Source: Streptomyces sp. AP-93 (GTDB taxonomy: Bacteria > Actinomycetota > Actinomycetes > Streptomycetales > Streptomycetaceae). From it: 64,000 bases of DNA. The stretch spans positions 1 to 64,000 of the forward strand of contig NZ_JALGBX010000035.1 of the NCBI RefSeq assembly GCF_022808175.1. Reading direction: 5' to 3'. This document shows positions 7,883 through 15,416 of this stretch, one piece after another. The notes below the pieces were generated by a model. It searched no databases, was not told where the DNA came from, and saw only the letters and a program-made list of their open reading frames with translations. Numbering within the stretch: the stretch's first letter is position 1; the number at the start of each line of letters is the position of its first letter. Made by a program: the position numbers and the translations under genes.

Positions 7883-8773
7883 GACCCCCGGAAACTGAAG
7901 CTCCTCGTCGATGTCGCGCGCACGGGCACCATCGCGGGTGCCGCACTGCGCGCCGACGTCACCGCCTCCGCCGCCTCCCAGCAGCTGTCCGCGCTCGAAC
8001 GCCAGGCCGGTTGTCCGCTGCTGGAGCGCTCCGGTCGGAGCGTACGCCTGACCGCCGCCGGGCACACCTTGGTATCCCACGCCACCCGCGTGCTCGCCGA
8101 GATCGAGGCCGCGGAGGAGGCGCTGCGCGATATCGCGGGGCTGCGCGACGGCCAGTTGCGGGTCGCCACCTTCGCCTCCGCCGCGGAGCCCTTCACGGTG
8201 CCGGCGCTGGCCGCCTTCCGGCGGACCCATCCGGGGCTCGACGTGAGCCTGACCGAGCTGGAGCCGGAGCTGGCACTGCCCTCGCTGGCGGCGGGAAGCC
8301 TCGACCTGGCGGTCACCCACCAGTACCCCCACCTCCCGGAGCCGGACCTGCGCGGTCTGCGGCAGGTGCTGCTGCGCCGGGAGAAGCTGATGCTCGCCGT
8401 TCCCCCGCACGCCAGGCCGGCGCTCGACGGGCCGGTCAGGCTCGGCGAGTTCGCCCGTACCGCCTGGGCCTCGACCACGCCCAGCACCGGCTTCCAGGCG
8501 GTCACCGAGGGGATCTGCCGGGCCGCCGGCTTCGAACCGGACATCGCCTTCCGCGCCGACAGCTATCCGATGCTGCTCTCCCTGGTCGCCGCCGATTTCG
8601 CGGTCGCGCTGGTGCCGCAGAGCGCGGCGGACCGGCGCCCGGAGATCTCCTTCCACGACATCGCCGAACCGGCCCATCTCGTACGGGACATCTACGCGAC
8701 CGTCCGGACCGGGGACCGCAGCCCGGCGACCGAGTCGATGATCCGGCACCTGGCACGGCAACTCGGCGGCTGA
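7877..8773 (+). CDS. LysR-family transcriptional regulator
   Basis: This 298-residue protein has an N-terminal LysR winged helix (LKLLVDVARTGTIAGAA, then ASAASQQLSALERQAG as recognition region, residues 6-45), a linker helix to about 85 and a periplasmic-binding-protein-like effector domain (LRVATFASAAEPFTVPAL onward). The family length is about 300, so it is complete. It is transcribed away from the HTH-only IclR gene across about 100 bases. The likely autoregulatory T-N11-A box overlaps its start codon. It has no clear divergent enzyme partner, so the inducer and target genes are unknown. A run of 14-bp repeats follows directly after its stop. Confidence 0.93.
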   Translation: MLDPRKLKLLVDVARTGTIAGAALRADVTASAASQQLSALERQAGCPLLERSGRSVRLTAAGHTLVSHATRVLAEIEAAEEALRDIAGLRDGQLRVATFASAAEPFTVPALAAFRRTHPGLDVSLTELEPELALPSLAAGSLDLAVTHQYPHLPEPDLRGLRQVLLRREKLMLAVPPHARPALDGPVRLGEFARTAWASTTPSTGFQAVTEGICRAAGFEPDIAFRADSYPMLLSLVAADFAVALVPQSAADRRPEISFHDIAEPAHLVRDIYATVRTGDRSPATESMIRHLARQLGG

Positions 8774-8786
8774 TCCCGGCCGCCGG

Positions 8787-8884
8787 ATACGGCCCACCGG
8801 ATACGGCCCACCGGACGCGGCCCACCGAATACGGCCCACCGGACGCGGGCCAACGGACGCGGGCCAACAGACGCGGGCCACCGG
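8787..8884. repeat. Seven tandem copies of a 14-bp unit
   Basis: Seven consecutive units of 14 bases (consensus AYRCGGSCCAMCGG, for example ATACGGCCCACCGG) fill the gap between the LysR stop and the next gene. Copies 1, 2 and 4 are nearly identical and copies 5-7 share ACGCGGGCCA. The array is not a CRISPR (no spacers) and is probably a slipped-strand minisatellite. Confidence 0.9.
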
Positions 8885-8894
8885 CCGCCGGCCG

Positions 8895-9848
8895 TCAGAT
8901 GCGGGCCGGTGTCCAGCCTTCGATGTGCCAGGGCGCGCCGACGGTCAGTGCGTGCGGGGCGCCGGACACGGTGAGGCAGGCCTCGCGCGGGGTGCCCCGC
9001 TCGAAGGTGAGCCGCAGGGAGCCGTTGCCGGTGACCTCGGCCGTGTTGATCCGGCACAGGGCCAGTTCACCGAGGAGCGCCAGCGGATGGCCGGGGAGCG
9101 TGCTGCCCGGGCTGGTGGAGACGCGGACGTCGCCGTCGGCGGCGATGCCGACCCGGACCGAGCCGAAGAGCGGCTGCTCCAGGCGCCAGGGGGCGTCGAT
9201 GACGATGCGGGCTTCCGCGTCGGTCCGTTCGTCGTGGACGGTGAGGAAGGGCGAGGCCCGGCGGCGTTCACCCGTCTCCAGTACGAGGGTGCCCTCGACG
9301 TCCACGGGCAGCGGGGTCACCCCGCTCGCCACCGGGAACGGACCGCTGTCCGCCCGCAGGCACACCGGGTCCAGGCAGTCGGGCACCGGATCCACCACGG
9401 GCCCCGGCAGCGGGGGCCGGTCGGTGACCTCGCCCCACAGCGCGGGGACGGCGTGGCGCCGCACCACGTCCGTGACCTCGTCCGCGACGCGGGCCGCGGT
9501 GCGCTCGTCGGTGATGCTCCACCAGTGGTCGTGCGGATGGCCGAGGAGGCGTCCGATCCTGGCGTGCCAGCCGACGGGGCCGATCCGGTTGGCGCTGAGC
9601 CGGGTCCCGAGCTCCGGCCGCAGCCGCCGCAGGGCCTCGTGTTCCTCGTACGGGACCGCGCGCAGGTTCACGGTGAACCTGCACTCGGCGGCCCCGGACG
9701 AAGCGCTCCGCTGGAAGCCGAGCAGCGCGTGGTCGGGCTCGGCGGCGCGGAGCCGGTACTCCAGCCCCGTGCCGGTGAAACCCGCGTCGCGCAGCGCCGG
9801 GGCGATCCGCTCGCGCAGCGTCTGGTGGAACAAGTCGGTCGCGTTCAC
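8895..9848 (-). CDS. DUF4304-like protein of unknown function
   Basis: The GTG at 9848 gives 317 residues. The N-terminal half matches the DUF4304 pattern: LFHQTLRERIAPALRDAGFTG, an aromatic/basic strand region and FTVNLRAVPYEEHEALR. The middle contains HDHWWSITDERTAARVADEVTDVVRRHAVPAL, typical of the family. The C-terminal half is beta-rich and not recognised. An ATG at 9893 in the same frame would add 15 residues with three Cys/Trp-type residues uncommon at the start of the family. DUF4304 proteins are linked to contact or toxin-immunity loci in some bacteria, but nothing here supports that role. It starts 59 bases from the stop of the DUF6461 gene and may be cotranscribed with it. Confidence 0.7.
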   Translation of the reverse strand: MNATDLFHQTLRERIAPALRDAGFTGTGLEYRLRAAEPDHALLGFQRSASSGAAECRFTVNLRAVPYEEHEALRRLRPELGTRLSANRIGPVGWHARIGRLLGHPHDHWWSITDERTAARVADEVTDVVRRHAVPALWGEVTDRPPLPGPVVDPVPDCLDPVCLRADSGPFPVASGVTPLPVDVEGTLVLETGERRRASPFLTVHDERTDAEARIVIDAPWRLEQPLFGSVRVGIAADGDVRVSTSPGSTLPGHPLALLGELALCRINTAEVTGNGSLRLTFERGTPREACLTVSGAPHALTVGAPWHIEGWTPARI

Positions 9849-9907
9849 CCCCGTAGTGTCACAAGACCACCCTCTCCGGCCAAAACCGCGCATCCCCGGC
9901 CGGGCCC

Positions 9908-10552
9908 CTACTGCGTGCAGGTCACGAAGGCCGGGAGCGGGGTCTCCTCGACGAGGCGGCGGGGCAGGGACAGTGCGAAGCGGTGTTCCAGTACGGCGAG
10001 GGTGAGGCGGTCTCGTTCCTCGTACGGTTCGTCCTCGGGGCGGGCGTAGCACCCGTCCGGGGTGAGGATCTTGGCCTCGACCAGCTCCGGCAGGAGGAAG
10101 TCTGGCCGGTGGCCGCCGCGCCAGTGCTCCTCGCCGATGCCGAAGCAGCAGACCAGCTCGCCGTCCCGGGCGTACGCGAACTGCTTGGGCGGGTGGTCGG
10201 GCTGCGGGTCGAGGTGCACGGCCTCGACCCCGGAGCGGGAGACCTCCGCGAGGCGCTGCGCCCCGGCGGGCACTCCGTGTTCCACGGCGAAGGACCAGCC
10301 GCCCCAGGTGCCGACCCGGGCCACCCCGTCGCCGTCCACCGTCTCGGTGACCATGCTCCACGCGTCGATGGCCCCGAGCGGCCCGGGGTGCAGGTCCGGC
10401 AGGGCGCCGAGCCGGGCGGCCAGTTCCTCGGGGCCGATGCCCCGGGCGAAGGTGAGGCTGACGTACCAGGCGTTCCAGTCCGCGAGCCACTGGATGCCGC
10501 CGTCGCAGGCGCGGGGGCCGTCGCCCGCGCCCTGCCCCGTGATGTCCGCCAT
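9908..10552 (-). CDS. DUF6461-like protein of unknown function
   Basis: This 214-residue actinobacterial protein starts at the ATG at 10552 and carries the pattern WLADWNAWYVSLTFARGIGPEELAARLG (residues 16-43), then VGTWGGWSFAVEHG near 90 and a C-terminal LALPR-type segment (HRFALSLPRRLVEETPLPAF). It has no signal peptide or membrane segment. Members of this family occur in many copies in Streptomyces genomes and no activity is known to me. The in-frame upstream extension (to 11374) overlaps the TetR gene and is a shadow. It is on the same strand as the TetR gene upstream and the DUF4304 gene downstream. Confidence 0.75.
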   Translation of the reverse strand: MADITGQGAGDGPRACDGGIQWLADWNAWYVSLTFARGIGPEELAARLGALPDLHPGPLGAIDAWSMVTETVDGDGVARVGTWGGWSFAVEHGVPAGAQRLAEVSRSGVEAVHLDPQPDHPPKQFAYARDGELVCCFGIGEEHWRGGHRPDFLLPELVEAKILTPDGCYARPEDEPYEERDRLTLAVLEHRFALSLPRRLVEETPLPAFVTCTQ

Positions 10553-10607
10553 TGCCACGGTCCCTTCCGCGATCTCCACGAGCCCCGCGATGCGAGCCGG
10601 TCCTGCC

Positions 10608-10656
10608 GGACCCCGGAACCCGGACCCCGGACCCCGGAACCCGGAACCCGGAACCC
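10608..10656. repeat. Seven tandem heptamers
   Basis: Seven consecutive GGAMCCC units (GGACCCC or GGAACCC) span exactly 49 bases between the DUF6461 and TetR genes. It is a simple-sequence array likely to vary in copy number between strains. Confidence 0.9.
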
Positions 10657-10674
10657 GCGCTACCGGCACGATAG

Positions 10675-11247
10675 TCAGTCCGCGGGCCCCTCCGGGAGGA
10701 GGCGCTCGACCATCGTGTCGATGAGCCCCCCAGCCCCGTGGAGGGGATGGGGCTCCAGCAGTCCGGGCACGGTGAGGTCGTCCACGATCAGCCCGAGCAT
10801 GGCCAGGTAGATCAGGACCACGCCCTGCCGGTCCCCCGGCAGTCCCGCCTCCAGGTGCCAGGCGATGTTCGCCTCCAGTTCGGCGCCCAGGAAGCCGGCC
10901 AGTGCCTCCTGGAGTTCGGGCCGCCGGGTGGCCTCCAGGCGCAGTTCGAGCATCGCGGTGTGGACGCTGCGCTCGCGGCGCATGCGCTCCAGCAGGCGGT
11001 GCAGCAGCACCTTCGTGTCGAACGGGCCCGTCAGGTCCGCCGGGTCGGGGGTCAGCCGCTCGCGGGTGCGGTGCAGGATCTGCACGAGGAGCTGGGCGCG
11101 GTTGGCGAAGTAGTTGGAGGAGGTGCCGGTCGGAACCCCGGCCTCCGTGTCCACCGCGCGCAGGGTCAGCCCCCGTGAGCCCTCGCGGGCGAGGACTTCG
11201 ATGGCGGCGTCGAGCAGCGCGGCGCGGCGCTCCGGGTTCTGGCGCAT
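10675..11247 (-). CDS. TetR-family transcriptional regulator
   Basis: The ATG at 11247 gives a 190-residue repressor. The N-terminal HTH reads RRAALLDAAIEVLAREGSRGLTLRAVDTEAGVPTGTSSNYFANRAQLL in three pieces typical of TetR (residues 7-55, with TGTSSNYFANR as the recognition helix). The remaining helices (HTAMLELRLEATRRPEL, GVVLIYLAMLGLIVDDLTVPG) form the ligand-binding domain; the latter resembles the TetR_C group that binds hydrophobic ligands. The ligand is unknown. The 500-base region upstream contains a 17-bp inverted repeat (GTATG, 7 bases, CATAC, 11351-11367) that could be its operator. Confidence 0.9.
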   Translation of the reverse strand: MRQNPERRAALLDAAIEVLAREGSRGLTLRAVDTEAGVPTGTSSNYFANRAQLLVQILHRTRERLTPDPADLTGPFDTKVLLHRLLERMRRERSVHTAMLELRLEATRRPELQEALAGFLGAELEANIAWHLEAGLPGDRQGVVLIYLAMLGLIVDDLTVPGLLEPHPLHGAGGLIDTMVERLLPEGPAD

Positions 11248-11747
11248 GGGTGGATCCCTGACGATGTGGACACGGCGTGCTCCGCGGCACGCACCGCGAC
11301 GTGGTCCGGCACCGCGCGACCGGTGCGGCGGCCGCCGGTACGTGCTGTCGGTATGACCGCCGCATACACTGCACGCTCTCGCTGTCAGTGCTTCGGACAC
11401 GCTAAGACTTGATCCGTTGTTCCCGCAGGGATGACGGATTGCAGCCGGGGCGGTTCCTGGGCTGTCCGGCGTGGTCGCCCGGGGGCGGCTCATCCGGGGT
11501 CGCTCAGGGCGCTGGTCCGGCATTCGGGGAGCAGAGGCACAACGCAGACGCTGTACTGCCGCGTGATCCGTACCGGCAAGCCGGGGACAGACACGATGCG
11601 GTTGACTCCCACAGGGCGTCTTCTCGCCCTATCCCATACGGGACTCGGCGATCGTACCGGAATTACGGAACACCTCTCACCTCTTAGCGGACACGGCACC
11701 GTCGCAGCCCTCCCCAGCGCCCCCTCCCTCGTGCCACCCTGCCCGTC
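11248..11747. other. Intergenic region between TetR and PucR genes
   Basis: This 500-base stretch separates divergent regulator genes. Open frames here have no coding features that I can recognise. The only structured element seen is the inverted repeat GTATG-N7-CATAC at 11351-11367, about 105 bases upstream of the TetR start. Promoters for both flanking genes must lie here. Confidence 0.5.
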
Positions 11748-13013
11748 ATGGAGCGGATCATCGGGGAGATACGCGAGGACCTGGACCGCCGGATCGCCGT
11801 CGCCGCCGAGCGGCTCGCCGACCGGGCACCGGACGGGGATCCGGCCTGCGCCGTCTACGTCGCCCTGCTCGGCCGGGCCGCCCTGCGCGAGCGGGTCCAC
11901 CACCTGCTCCGCCAGGCCGTCGACGGTCTTCTCCGCGAGGCCCGCGGCCTGCCGCCCGAGCTCGGCGAGGCGCGCGCCGACGGCGAGCTCCGCGCCCGGC
12001 AGGGGCTGCCGCTCGACTCCCTGCTGCGGGTGTACCGGCTCGGCGGCCGGCTGCTGTGGCAGCTCCTGACCGAGGCCGTCGCCGCCCGGGACCGGGCGGC
12101 GCTGCCCCGGCTGCTGCCCGGGGCGCCCGCCCTGTGGGACGTGGTCGACCGGATGGCGGACGCGGCGGCCGATTCCTACCGCCGGGCCGAGGCCGTGCGC
12201 GGCGACCGCGAGCGGGAGCTGCGGGGGGCCCTGCTCGACGCCCTGCTCGACGGCGGTGGTCCGGCGGGCCGGTCCGCCGAGTCCGCGCGCAGGCTCGGAC
12301 TGCCGGAGCGCGGACGGTTCGCCGTGGTGGTCCTCGATGCCGGAGACGGGGCGTGGACGGCCCCGGACGGCGGCGCCCCGCGGGTGCTGTGGCGGATCAG
12401 GGCCGACGGGGAGACCGGCCTCGTCGAGCTGGGCGGGCTGCCACTCGCCTCCGTGACCGATCTGCTCGCGCCCCTCGGCTTACGCGCCGGGGTGAGCCCG
12501 GTGGTGGAGACCCCGGGCGAGCTGGCCGGGGCCCGCCGGCTGGCCGTCCTCGCGCTGCGCGCGGCGCCGGGGGCGGACGGGCCGCACACCGCCCTGCTGG
12601 ACGAACGGCTCCCGGCGGCGCTGGTCGCGGCCGAGCCCGAACTCGCGGGCCGGCTGCGTCAGGTGGTGCTGGGTCCGGTCCTGGCGCTGGCCCCGGAGGA
12701 CCGCAGGGTCCTGCTGACCACCCTGGGGACCTGGCTGACCTGCCGGGGCTCGACCACGTACGCCGCACAGCGGCTGTACTGCCACCGCAACACCGTCTCG
12801 AACCGGCTGCGCCGGCTGGAGCAGCTCACCGGCCGCTCGCTGGCCGATCCCGCACACGTCGTGGAACTGGCGCTGGCCCACGCCGCGGTCACCCAGCGCC
12901 CGGCCGGGTCCCCGCCTGCTCCTGCCGGTCCCCCTCCCCCGGATCCCCCTCCTGTGCGGGCTTCGCGGACTCCAGCAGGTACGGCACGTCGATCACCGCG
13001 ACCCCGGGCGTGA
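11748..13013 (+). CDS. PucR/CdaR-type transcriptional regulator
   Basis: This 421-residue protein has a helical N-terminal region typical of actinobacterial PucR proteins (RERVHHLLRQAVDGLLREAR, then PLDSLLRVYRLGGRLLW), a GGDEF-like middle domain (FAVVVLDAGDG) and a C-terminal PucR HTH at about residues 325-375 (LLTTLGTWLTCRGSTTYAAQ, then LYCHRNTVSNRLRRLEQLTG). The tail after residue 385 is Pro-rich. Its 3-prime end overlaps the convergent permease gene by 125 bases, so the last 40 residues are encoded on both strands. Either the tail is real or the gene has lost its original stop. The effector is unknown. Confidence 0.88.
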   Translation: MERIIGEIREDLDRRIAVAAERLADRAPDGDPACAVYVALLGRAALRERVHHLLRQAVDGLLREARGLPPELGEARADGELRARQGLPLDSLLRVYRLGGRLLWQLLTEAVAARDRAALPRLLPGAPALWDVVDRMADAAADSYRRAEAVRGDRERELRGALLDALLDGGGPAGRSAESARRLGLPERGRFAVVVLDAGDGAWTAPDGGAPRVLWRIRADGETGLVELGGLPLASVTDLLAPLGLRAGVSPVVETPGELAGARRLAVLALRAAPGADGPHTALLDERLPAALVAAEPELAGRLRQVVLGPVLALAPEDRRVLLTTLGTWLTCRGSTTYAAQRLYCHRNTVSNRLRRLEQLTGRSLADPAHVVELALAHAAVTQRPAGSPPAPAGPPPPDPPPVRASRTPAGTARRSPRPRA

Positions 13014-14871
13014 ACAGCAGGCGTGCCTTGAGGCGCAGCGCGATCTGGTTGTGCAGGGGCTGTTCCCACCAGTGCCCGACCACGTACTCGGGGATCACCA
13101 CGGAGAGCATGTCCGTGCCCTCGGCGGCCGCCTGTTCCTGTACGTAGGCCAGCACGGGCCCGACCACCTCGCGGTACGGGGAGTGCAGCACCTTGAGCGG
13201 GATGCCGGGGTCGTGGTCCGCCCAGGCCGCGCGGAGGCGGTTCGCGTCCTCCTCGTCGGCGGCCACGGAGAGGGCCGTCAGGGTGTCTGGGCGCAGGCCC
13301 ATCGCGAAGCCGAGGGCCTTGAGGGTCGGCGCGTGGACGGCGGCGACGAGGACGACGACGTGGTGGCGGGCGGGCTTGCGGGGTTTGACCCCGGGGGCGA
13401 CGGCGACTTCCCGGGCCACGGTGTCGTAGTGGCGGCGCACGCCCTTCATCCCGAGGAAGAGCAGCGGCATGGCGATGACGACGAGCCAGGCCCCGTGGGT
13501 GAACTTGGTGATCAGGACGATGACAAGGACCACGGAGGTCATGACGGCGCCGACCGCGTTGATGGCGAGCCGGCGGTGGATGTGGATCCGCTCCTCCTTG
13601 CGGGTCTCCGGGGAGGCGAGCTCCTGCTGCCAGTGCTTGACCATGCCCGCCTGGGAGAGGGTGAAGGAGACGAAGACGCCGATGATGTAGAGCTGGATGA
13701 GACGGGTCAGCTGGGCGTCGAAGGCGATGATCAGGGCGATGGCGGCGAGCGCCAGCAGGACGACGCCGTTGGAGTAGACGAGCCGGTCGCCGCGGTTGAA
13801 GAGCTGGCGCGGTACGTACCGGTCCTTGGCCAGGATCGAGGCGAGCATCGGGAAGCCGTTGAAGGCGGTGTTCGCGGCGAGGATCAGGACGCCGGCCGTG
13901 ACGGCCTGGAGCAGGTAGAACAGGACGTGCCAGTCGCCGAAGGTGGCTCTGCCGATCTGCGCGAGCGCGGTGGACATCGGGGTTCCGGGGGCCAGGCCCA
14001 GCTCGGTCGGGTCCGCCGCCACGTGCACCTTGTAGGACATGGCGAGGAAGGTGATCCCGGCGAACATGGTGACGGCGAGCACGCCCATCGCGGCGAGGGT
14101 GGTCGCCGCGTTCCTGCTCTTCGGCTTCTCGAAGGCGGGCACGCCGTTGCTGATGGCCTCGACGCCCGTGAGCGCGGTGCAGCCGGAGGCGAAGGCCCGG
14201 AGCGCGAGGAGCACGACCGCGAGGCCGGCGTAGTTGCCCTCCGCGCTGATCGGCAGCGCGGCGGATTCGGCGCGGATCGTGTCGCCGGTCGCGAGGCGGT
14301 AGGCGGCCACGGCGAACATCAGGTAGATGACGAGGACGAAGCCGTAGGTGGGGACGGCGAAGACACGGCCCGATTCCCGTACGCCGCGCAGGTTCATGAG
14401 GGTCAGCAGCACCACGAAACCCACCGACAGGGGGACTTCGTGGTCGGAGAGCGACGGGATCGCGGAGGTGATGGCGGAGACGCCGGAGACCACCGAGACG
14501 GCGACCGTCATGACGTAGTCGACGAGCAGGGCGCTCGCGGCGGTGAGGCCGGCGGTCGGGCCGAGGTTCGTGGAGCTGACGATGTAGGCGCCGCCGCCGC
14601 CCGGATAGGCGTAGCAGGTCTGGCGGTAGGAGGCGACGACGACCACGAGCAGGAACACGATGGCGGCGGCCGCGTACCAGGCGAGGTGGAGCAGCGCGAC
14701 CCCGCCGAGGGCGAGGATCAGCAGGATCTCCTCGGTGGCGTAGGCCACGGAGGAGAGCGGGTCGCTGCAGAAGATCGGGAGCGCGAGCCGCTTGGGCAGC
14801 AGGGTCTCGCCCAGGCGCGCGGTGTCGAGCGGTTCGCCGACGAGCACGCGTTTCGCATTGATACGCCTCAT
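12889..14871 (-). CDS. APC-superfamily permease, KimA-like
   Basis: This 660-residue integral membrane protein begins ALPIFCSDPLSSVAYATEEILLIL, a motif typical of the KimA/YdaO branch of the APC superfamily, whose Bacillus member is a potassium/proton symporter. About 12 membrane helices cover residues 30-470 (for example VALLHLAWYAAAAIVFLLVVVV and the Gly-rich YPGGGGAYIVSS). Residues 480-630 are a cytosolic domain (HHVVVLVAAVHAPTLKALGFA) like the KimA C-terminal dimerisation domain. Potassium transport is an inference; an amino acid substrate is possible. In Bacillus the gene sits behind a c-di-AMP riboswitch, but here only 67 bases separate it from the upstream gene. The C-terminal residues overlap the PucR gene. 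Confidence 0.8.
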   Translation of the reverse strand: MRRINAKRVLVGEPLDTARLGETLLPKRLALPIFCSDPLSSVAYATEEILLILALGGVALLHLAWYAAAAIVFLLVVVVASYRQTCYAYPGGGGAYIVSSTNLGPTAGLTAASALLVDYVMTVAVSVVSGVSAITSAIPSLSDHEVPLSVGFVVLLTLMNLRGVRESGRVFAVPTYGFVLVIYLMFAVAAYRLATGDTIRAESAALPISAEGNYAGLAVVLLALRAFASGCTALTGVEAISNGVPAFEKPKSRNAATTLAAMGVLAVTMFAGITFLAMSYKVHVAADPTELGLAPGTPMSTALAQIGRATFGDWHVLFYLLQAVTAGVLILAANTAFNGFPMLASILAKDRYVPRQLFNRGDRLVYSNGVVLLALAAIALIIAFDAQLTRLIQLYIIGVFVSFTLSQAGMVKHWQQELASPETRKEERIHIHRRLAINAVGAVMTSVVLVIVLITKFTHGAWLVVIAMPLLFLGMKGVRRHYDTVAREVAVAPGVKPRKPARHHVVVLVAAVHAPTLKALGFAMGLRPDTLTALSVAADEEDANRLRAAWADHDPGIPLKVLHSPYREVVGPVLAYVQEQAAAEGTDMLSVVIPEYVVGHWWEQPLHNQIALRLKARLLFTPGVAVIDVPYLLESAKPAQEGDPGEGDRQEQAGTRPGAG

Positions 14872-14938
14872 TCAGGCATGATCAGCCAAAAGCATGTCGT
14901 TTCGCCCTATATAGACCCTGTGTCATGGGGTGAACCGC

Positions 14939-15394
14939 CTACATCTTCGCCGCCGCGCTGCGGATCGCCTCCCGGATGCGGAAGTAGGTGCCGCAGCGGC
15001 AGATGTTGGCGATCGCGTCGATGTCCTCGTCCGTGGGCGTGCTCGTCCGCTTCAGCAGGGCGACGGCCGCCATGATCTGGCCGGGCTGGCAGAAGCCGCA
15101 CTGGGCGACGTCCTGTTCGAGCCAGGCCTCCTGCACCGGGTGCAGGTCCTCGCCGTCGGCCAGTCCCTCGATCGTGGTCACCGTCTTCCCCGCGCACGCG
15201 GAGACCGGCACCACGCACGGGCGGACGTCCACCCCGTCGAGGTGGCTGGTGCAGGCCTTGCAGACGTCCACTCCGCAGCCGTATTTGGGGCCGCGTACGT
15301 TCAGCATGTCGCGGAGCACCCACAGCAGGGGCAGATCGTCGGGCGCGTCCACGGTGACGCTCTGCCCGTTGACGGTGAAGGTGTGCGAGGGCAC
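14939..15394 (-). CDS. Molybdenum hydroxylase small [2Fe-2S] subunit
   Basis: The GTG at 15394 gives 151 residues. The protein has two iron-sulfur clusters: a plant-ferredoxin-type site with YGCGVDVCKACTSH and a later Cys (residues 38-62), and an all-helical domain with CGFCQPGQ (near 100) and CRCGTYFRIR (near 133). This is the electron-transfer subunit of a xanthine-dehydrogenase-family enzyme of the two-subunit isoquinoline 1-oxidoreductase type. It lies 22 bases after the large subunit on the same strand, so the two form an operon. There is no FAD-subunit gene next to them, so the electron acceptor must be another carrier. Confidence 0.93.
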   Translation of the reverse strand: MPSHTFTVNGQSVTVDAPDDLPLLWVLRDMLNVRGPKYGCGVDVCKACTSHLDGVDVRPCVVPVSACAGKTVTTIEGLADGEDLHPVQEAWLEQDVAQCGFCQPGQIMAAVALLKRTSTPTDEDIDAIANICRCGTYFRIREAIRSAAAKM

Positions 15395-15416
15395 GGCTCG
15401 GCTCCTGGCTGGCTGG

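Noticed and set aside
8787..8884. A possible CRISPR array
   Set aside because: The 14-bp units are contiguous without spacers, and no cas gene is present.
14872..14938. A c-di-AMP riboswitch before the KimA-like permease
   Set aside because: Only 67 bases are available and no matching structure was seen.
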